In this document: positions 6,560 to 10,164 of the stretch, in pieces
Numbering within the stretch: the stretch's first letter is position 1
How the letters are laid out: the number at the start of each line of letters is the position of its first letter
DNA from: Chloroflexota bacterium
Lineage (GTDB): Bacteria > Chloroflexota > UBA6077
Direction of reading: 5' to 3'
Assembly (NCBI GenBank): GCA_021788565.1
Contig: JAJYKO010000119.1
Location: 1-10,164 of the forward strand
Length of the DNA: 10,164 bases
The notes under the pieces: model-generated
The model's database searches: none
The model's input: the letters and a program-made list of their open reading frames with translations, nothing else
What the model was told of the DNA's origin: nothing
Made by a program: the position numbers and the translations under genes

Positions 6560-8392
6560 TCACGGCTTCTTAGACGATGGTGGCTGCGGGACAGGAGTCG
6601 CAGGACGGCGGACGGCAATGTAGACCGTTGCGCCCTTGTCCACCAGGGTGCCGGCCTTCGGGTCCTGGCTTATCACATCCCCGGGCGGCACGCTCGTGAA
6701 GTCCTGGTAGTTCACCCAGGTCTTGGTCAGGCCAGCCTGCACTATGGCATCCTGCGCCACGGCCTCCGGCATCCCGACCAGGTTCGGGACAGCGATCTGC
6801 TCTTTGCCCTTGCTGATCGTCAGCACCACCTCAGAACCCTTCGCTATCTGAGAACCGGCGACGGGGTTCTGGGCAGTCACTACGCCCGCGGGAACCTGGT
6901 CGTTCCACTGCTCGGAGATCTTCCACGGTAGGCCAGCCGTCTCGAGCTTCCCCTCGGCGTTGGGAGCCGTGTCTCCAACCACCTGCGGAACCGCCACCAT
7001 CTCCTTGCCCAAGCTCACTGTCACCTCTACCTTGGTGCCCTTCTCTGTCGCCGTGCCCGCGTCAGGCTTCTCGGTCACGATGTAGGTCACCGGGTACTGG
7101 GGGCTGTATGCCTCACCTACTATGACGAGATCCAAGCCCCCTGCCTGCGCTTCCTGCAGGGCTTGCGAGAACGGCTTACCCACCAGTTGCGGCACCCGGA
7201 TCGGAGGCAGCGTCATAGTCGGCGCCCTGGTGGGTTCCACAGTTGGCAACGGCCGAGTGGCGGATGGCGCCACGGAGGCCTGCCCCTGAGCTAAGGAGGG
7301 AAACAGCCGTTGGAGGGAGCCGCTGGAGTAGGCCAGCACAGCCAGCGGGATAGTGCCGATGATCAAGAGGAAGATCACGAGAGTTATCAAAAGCCCGGTC
7401 CAGTTCCGAGCGTTCCGTTTTCGTGCGGGTCGCAAGGATTCCCTCGCGGTCACAGGCGGCCGGGTTCGAGCTGGGCTTTCCCTCGACGAAGCGACGGCCG
7501 TGGGCCCGGCCGCGGCGGCAGGCACACGCGAGGGACCCGGCACGGGGATGGGCTGTGAAATGGTCGCCTCAAGACTGGATAGAGCGCAGGCCAGCAGGGC
7601 ATCGGCCATTCCTCTGCCGGAGCTGGGCCGTTGCGCCGGGTCCTTGGACATCGCCCGAAGGATCACGCTCTGCAGCGTCTCTGGGATCCTGGGGTTCAGT
7701 TGCCGCGGCGGCACCGGCTCTTCCTGGACGTGTCTCAGTGCCACGGCCACGGGGCTCTCACCTTCGAATGGCAGCCGGCCGGTAGCCATTTCGTAGAGGA
7801 CTACGCCACCCGAGTAGATATCCGAAAGCGCGGTAGCCTGCTCGCCCCTGGCCTGCTCGGGAGCGAGGTACTGGGCGGAACCCATGACGTAGCCAGACTG
7901 TGTCAGCGAAGAAGCTCCCAGTGCGACGGCAATGCCGAAATCGGTGATTTTGGCCCTTCCTTCGCGCCCCACCAGGATGTTCTGTGATTTCACATCTCGG
8001 TGCACGATGCCGTGTTCGTGCGCGTATTCGAGCCCCTCGAAGATCTGCCTTCCCAGATCGATAACGCGTGGTGAACCGAGCGGGCCTTCGTCCTGGATGA
8101 TCTGTTTCAAGGTGCGCCCGCGCACCAATTCCATCACGATGTACTGGGTGGGTCCGTCGGAGCCAACGTCGTAGATGCCGACGATGTTTGGGTGAGACAG
8201 GGCAGCGGCAGCCTTCGCCTCACGCTGGAAGCGGGCAAGGAACCCTGGATCCGAGGCGAACTGCTCGCGCAGAACCTTGACGGCCACCTTCCGGCCGAGG
8301 ATGAGGTCCTCGGCCTCGTAGACCACCGCCATTCCGCCCTCGCCCACGAGGGTGCCGAGCCTGTATCGATTGTTGAAGACTCTATCTACCAT
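6560..8392 (-). CDS. pknB: PASTA-domain eukaryotic-type Ser/Thr protein kinase, PknB-like
   Basis: A membrane-anchored kinase of 610 residues thought, by family, to sense muropeptides or lipid II and control cell-wall growth and division. The kinase domain (about 10-270) has the glycine loop GEGGMAVVY (17-25), K39, E58, HRDVKSQN (131-138, catalytic D133) and DFG (151-153). The P+1 loop reads GSAQYLAPEQ (171-180). A Pro-rich, basic juxtamembrane stretch (about 281-330) precedes one TM helix (about 333-355). Three extracellular PASTA repeats follow (about 397-462, 465-529, 533-596), then a Pro/Lys tail. The usual P+1 Thr is replaced by S172. The frame continues upstream to an ATG at 8548, but the added residues are Cys-rich and non-kinase, so the ATG at 8392, directly before the kinase fold, is chosen. 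Its ribosome binding site is weak. No phosphatase gene is adjacent. Confidence 0.95.
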   Translation of the reverse strand: MVDRVFNNRYRLGTLVGEGGMAVVYEAEDLILGRKVAVKVLREQFASDPGFLARFQREAKAAAALSHPNIVGIYDVGSDGPTQYIVMELVRGRTLKQIIQDEGPLGSPRVIDLGRQIFEGLEYAHEHGIVHRDVKSQNILVGREGRAKITDFGIAVALGASSLTQSGYVMGSAQYLAPEQARGEQATALSDIYSGGVVLYEMATGRLPFEGESPVAVALRHVQEEPVPPRQLNPRIPETLQSVILRAMSKDPAQRPSSGRGMADALLACALSSLEATISQPIPVPGPSRVPAAAAGPTAVASSRESPARTRPPVTARESLRPARKRNARNWTGLLITLVIFLLIIGTIPLAVLAYSSGSLQRLFPSLAQGQASVAPSATRPLPTVEPTRAPTMTLPPIRVPQLVGKPFSQALQEAQAGGLDLVIVGEAYSPQYPVTYIVTEKPDAGTATEKGTKVEVTVSLGKEMVAVPQVVGDTAPNAEGKLETAGLPWKISEQWNDQVPAGVVTAQNPVAGSQIAKGSEVVLTISKGKEQIAVPNLVGMPEAVAQDAIVQAGLTKTWVNYQDFTSVPPGDVISQDPKAGTLVDKGATVYIAVRRPATPVPQPPSSKKP

Positions 8393-8448
8393 TTCACACG
8401 GGTATCCGAAGCAAGTGCAGGTGCCAAGGCAGGCAATAGCCCGACGGA

Positions 8449-8477
8449 ATTCTACCCCATGCGGTACAGGCGGTCTA
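8449..8477 (-). promoter_or_regulatory. Candidate promoter of the PASTA kinase gene
   Basis: On the minus strand, TAGACC (8477-8472), a 17-nt spacer, then TAGAAT (8454-8449), with 4 of 6 and 5 of 6 matches. Start would be near 8442, giving a leader of about 50 nt before the ATG at 8392. It also lies well inside the upstream extension of the frame, which supports the shorter kinase. Confidence 0.45.
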
Positions 8478-8495
8478 CCCGACTCGCAGGCCCGA

Positions 8496-8509
8496 AGGTT
8501 GCAGAACCT
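8496..8509. promoter_or_regulatory. AGGTT-GCAG-AACCT dyad, candidate operator
   Basis: A perfect 5-bp inverted repeat with a 4-nt centre. It covers the -35 of the plus-strand promoter and lies about 20 bp from the -35 of the divergent PASTA kinase promoter. A bound protein could therefore touch both. No regulator can be named. Confidence 0.3.
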
Positions 8510-8527
8510 GGAGTTACATGCTATTAC
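8499..8527 (+). promoter_or_regulatory. Candidate promoter of the P-loop kinase / lipid kinase / pyk operon
   Basis: TTGCAG (8499-8504), a 17-nt spacer, then TATTAC (8522-8527) preceded by TGC (extended -10). Transcription would begin near 8534, giving a very short leader. The ribosome binding site GAGGA (8534-8538), 8 nt before the ATG at 8547, sits right at that point. Confidence 0.4.
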
Positions 8528-8546
8528 GTTCGTGAGGACCGATGCC

Positions 8547-9095
8547 ATGCCTCATGAGCAACCTGCGACCGATACATCGCCAGCGATGGTGGTAATGGTG
8601 GGACCCCCGGGAACAGGCAAGTCTCACCTGGTTCGAGAGCTTGGCCTTCGCGTGCCCGTGGACGTGATCCAAACTGACCCTATACGCCGGACTTTGGCGC
8701 AGCGGCCAGCGTATACGCCGGCCGAGAATCGGAGGGTATTCTCGATAGCGCACCGGCGTGCCGAGTGGCTTCTCCAGCGCGGCCACTCTGTCGTGTTTGA
8801 CGCCACCAACATTTACGCGTGGGGGCGCCGAATCCTGTACCGCATCGCCGAGCGCAGCGGAGCGCGTTTGCTGATCGTGCACACGGTGGCTCCTGAGGAT
8901 GTGATAGAGCAGCGAATGCGAGACAGGATAGCGGGCGCCGACCCCAGCGACCTCTCCGAGGCAGGATGGGAGGTGTACCTCCGCATGAAAGCCAGGTTCG
9001 AGGAGATCGATCGGCCGCACCTGGTGGTGGATACCTCGTTGGATCTAGAGCCGGCTCTCCAGGAAATGGAGCGGTTCGTCCGGGGACAGGAGTGA
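8547..9095 (+). CDS. Small P-loop kinase (AAA_33 / predicted-kinase family)
   Basis: A cytosolic ATP-binding protein of 182 residues that probably phosphorylates a small molecule or nucleic-acid end; the substrate cannot be told from sequence. The Walker A motif is GPPGTGKS (19-26). TDPIRR (43-48) follows where related kinases bind substrate. VVFDATN (82-88) is the strand-end motif shared with polynucleotide-kinase-like and zeta-toxin-like P-loop kinases. An Arg-rich lid-like segment (R123, R125, R127) and a C-terminal VVDTS strand complete the fold. Start: the in-frame ATG at 8547 has GAGGA 8 nt upstream. The frame is open back to 8352 but that part overlaps the divergent promoters. It is the first gene of a tight operon, overlapping the lipid kinase by 4 nt. 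No antitoxin-like partner is present, so a zeta-toxin role is not supported. Confidence 0.85.
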   Translation: MPHEQPATDTSPAMVVMVGPPGTGKSHLVRELGLRVPVDVIQTDPIRRTLAQRPAYTPAENRRVFSIAHRRAEWLLQRGHSVVFDATNIYAWGRRILYRIAERSGARLLIVHTVAPEDVIEQRMRDRIAGADPSDLSEAGWEVYLRMKARFEEIDRPHLVVDTSLDLEPALQEMERFVRGQE

Positions 9096-10000
9096 AGGCG
9101 ATCATCATACACAACCTGCACGCGGGGCACTACGGCCGTGGTGAACAGATCGCCCTCGCTGCCTCGCGCCTCAATGCTGCCGGCTGGGAAGCGGAAATCG
9201 CTTCTCCGGAGAATGGCGCGGAGTTCGAGCAGATCCTCCGGAAGGCCACAGCAGACGGGCTGGACGTCGCCGTGGTCGCGGGGGGAGATGGTAGTCTCAA
9301 CATCGCGATTCAGGTCCTGGCAGGCGGGCCGACTGCTCTTGGGGTCATCCCTACCGGCACCGGCAACGTTTGGGCCAAAGAGGTGGGGATTCCGCTGGAC
9401 GTCCGAGGGGCGACTGATGTGCTGCTTCGTGGTTGGACAGCGGTTACGGACCTTGGCGTGGCGAACGGGCGCTACTTTCTTTCCATCGCGGGGGTTGGCT
9501 TCGACGCCTCCATCACCAGAACTATCAAAACCGCCTCCAAGCGAAAGCTGGGGATGACAGCCTACGTGATTGCGGCGGTAGTAGAGGCGCTGAAGCTGCG
9601 CGGAGAAGATGCGACCCTCATCGTCGACGGGCATGCCACCCGCGAGAGGATCCTGATGGTGGCCGCGAGCAACACCAGGCTTTATGGCGGGGTCCTGAGA
9701 ATGGCCCCGGAAGCGTTCCTGGATGACGGGCTGCTGGACATCTCGGTATTCCGCGGCAGGGGCCTGCGGGCGACCGCCAGGCACGCCATCAAGACGCTGC
9801 TCGGCATCCATCGCGGTGATCCGGACGTGGAGGTTTTTCAAACGTCTCACTTGCGCGTGGAGTCCAGGCTAGACCTTCCTGTGCAGCTGGACGGGGACTA
9901 CTTCGGGAGTACGCCTCTCGAAATTCGAGTTGTACCCAGCGCCCTCAGGGTCATCGTCCCGCCCGCACCACATCCGCAGTTCAGGACAGCTAATCGCTAA
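9092..10000 (+). CDS. Diacylglycerol kinase-family lipid kinase (YegS/BmrU-like)
   Basis: A 302-residue member of the DAGK/sphingosine-kinase/YegS superfamily, which transfers ATP phosphate to a lipid hydroxyl at the inner face of the membrane. Visible motifs are GGDGS (64-68), the nucleotide-binding PTGTGN (87-92), SIAGVGFDA (131-139), the late DDGLLD (211-216) and LDGD (266-269) near the C-terminus. The N-terminal loop is IHNLHAGH (6-13) where the family usually has NPxSG; N8 is kept but the Pro and Ser are not. It is soluble with no membrane helix. The start is GTG at 9092, overlapping the upstream TGA (GTGA) and preceded by GGGGAC and AGGA. A farther in-frame ATG at 8966 would lie deep in the upstream gene. 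The lipid substrate is not determinable: diacylglycerol, phosphatidylglycerol or another polyisoprenoid or lipid are all possible. Confidence 0.92.
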   Translation: MKAIIIHNLHAGHYGRGEQIALAASRLNAAGWEAEIASPENGAEFEQILRKATADGLDVAVVAGGDGSLNIAIQVLAGGPTALGVIPTGTGNVWAKEVGIPLDVRGATDVLLRGWTAVTDLGVANGRYFLSIAGVGFDASITRTIKTASKRKLGMTAYVIAAVVEALKLRGEDATLIVDGHATRERILMVAASNTRLYGGVLRMAPEAFLDDGLLDISVFRGRGLRATARHAIKTLLGIHRGDPDVEVFQTSHLRVESRLDLPVQLDGDYFGSTPLEIRVVPSALRVIVPPAPHPQFRTANR

Positions 10001-10006
10001 TTGCTC

Positions 10007-10011
10007 GGAGG
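10007..10011 (+). promoter_or_regulatory. Ribosome binding site selecting a TTG start for pyruvate kinase
   Basis: GGAGG lies 5 nt before the TTG at 10017. It sits in the 16-nt gap after the lipid kinase stop, so the two genes are probably co-transcribed. Confidence 0.6.
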
Positions 10012-10016
10012 CTGAC

Positions 10017-10164
10017 TTGCGCCGCACTAAAATCGTATGCACCCTTGGCCCCGCCTGCTCTTCCGAGGAGACCCTGAGAGCGATGCTCCGAGCGGGCATG
10101 AACGTTGCCCGTCTCAACTTCTCGCACGGTACCCACGAGAGTCATGCCGCGACCATAGCCCTGT
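10017..10164 (+). CDS. pyk: Pyruvate kinase, N-terminal part (cut by window)
   Basis: The last step of glycolysis: phosphoenolpyruvate plus ADP gives pyruvate plus ATP. Only the first 49 residues are visible. They match the family N-terminus: [12 protein letters not shown] (2-13), then [12 protein letters not shown] (31-42). The latter holds the Arg that contacts the substrate phosphate and the Asn/Ser that help bind the monovalent cation. The start is TTG after GGAGG; there is no ATG at the expected place. The usual GPAS/GPAT motif reads GPACSS here. It is the third gene of the plus-strand operon, 16 nt after the lipid kinase. The rest of the gene lies beyond the right edge. Confidence 0.93.
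   Translation, partial: MRRTKIVCTLGPACSSEETLRAMLRAGMNVARLNFSHGTHESHAATIAL

Noticed and set aside
8352..8546. N-terminal extension of the P-loop kinase to 8352
   Set aside because: It would overlap the PASTA kinase coding region and both promoters. The ATG at 8547 has a good ribosome binding site and leads directly into Walker A.
8393..8548. N-terminal extension of the PASTA kinase to the ATG at 8548
   Set aside because: The added residues are Cys/Arg-rich with no homology, overlap the divergent gene's start and contain the likely kinase promoter. The kinase fold begins at the ATG at 8392.
8547..9095. Zeta-toxin of a toxin-antitoxin pair
   Set aside because: Motifs are shared with zeta-like kinases, but no small antitoxin gene is next to it and it sits in an operon with metabolic kinases.
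8813..9850. A 345-codon open frame on the minus strand
   Set aside because: It lies wholly opposite the P-loop kinase and lipid kinase, which have clear catalytic motifs. The minus-strand product is low-complexity Arg/Pro-rich with no recognisable domain, as expected of a GC-rich shadow frame.

Overview
The window is GC-rich bacterial chromosome (roughly 60% G+C by eye) with dense, ordinary gene packing. No phage, transposon, CRISPR or rRNA/tRNA signal is visible. Stacked PAS/GAF histidine kinases, a PASTA-type Ser/Thr kinase, TTG and GTG starts, and a Crp/Fnr protein with an FNEVPVFDGG motif suggest a free-living Chloroflexota-like bacterium. That placement is inference from family style, not from a marker gene.

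Region 1 (1-5312, minus strand) is a three-gene phosphotransfer operon read right to left. It starts with a soluble 1075-residue histidine kinase with five PAS-like domains and one GAF domain. A single-domain CheY/Rcp1-type response regulator (TTG start) follows. The last gene is a REC-PAS-HisKA-HATPase kinase that runs off the left edge a few residues before its expected C-terminus. The last two genes are translationally coupled.

Region 2 (5313-5689) is a divergent control region. It holds two candidate minus-strand promoters for the kinase operon: an extended -10 with perfect TATAAT, and a TTGACG-17-TACTTT promoter overlapped by a GTACA-N6-TGTAC dyad. It also holds a plus-strand extended -10 promoter placed so that transcription should begin at or next to the ATG of the next gene.

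Region 3 (5690-6355, plus) encodes a Crp/Fnr-family regulator. It has a CRP-like recognition helix but lacks the cAMP-phosphate-binding Arg-Ser pair and has no FNR-type cysteine cluster. It converges on a PASTA Ser/Thr kinase gene (6560-8392, minus). The 204-nt gap between them contains a long imperfect hairpin built from short ACAGGAT-type repeat units.

Region 4 (8393-10164) is a second divergent promoter region followed by a tight plus-strand operon: a small P-loop kinase, a YegS/DAGK-family lipid kinase (4-nt overlap, GTG start) and the start of pyruvate kinase (TTG start).

Taken together this is a signalling-heavy stretch: a phosphorelay next to a one-component regulator, and an envelope-sensing kinase next to phospho-transfer enzymes. 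I did not find a convincing undescribed system. The best leads are the promoter and operator architecture at 5457-5690, the altered ligand pocket of the Crp/Fnr protein, and the structured repeat at 6419-6521.
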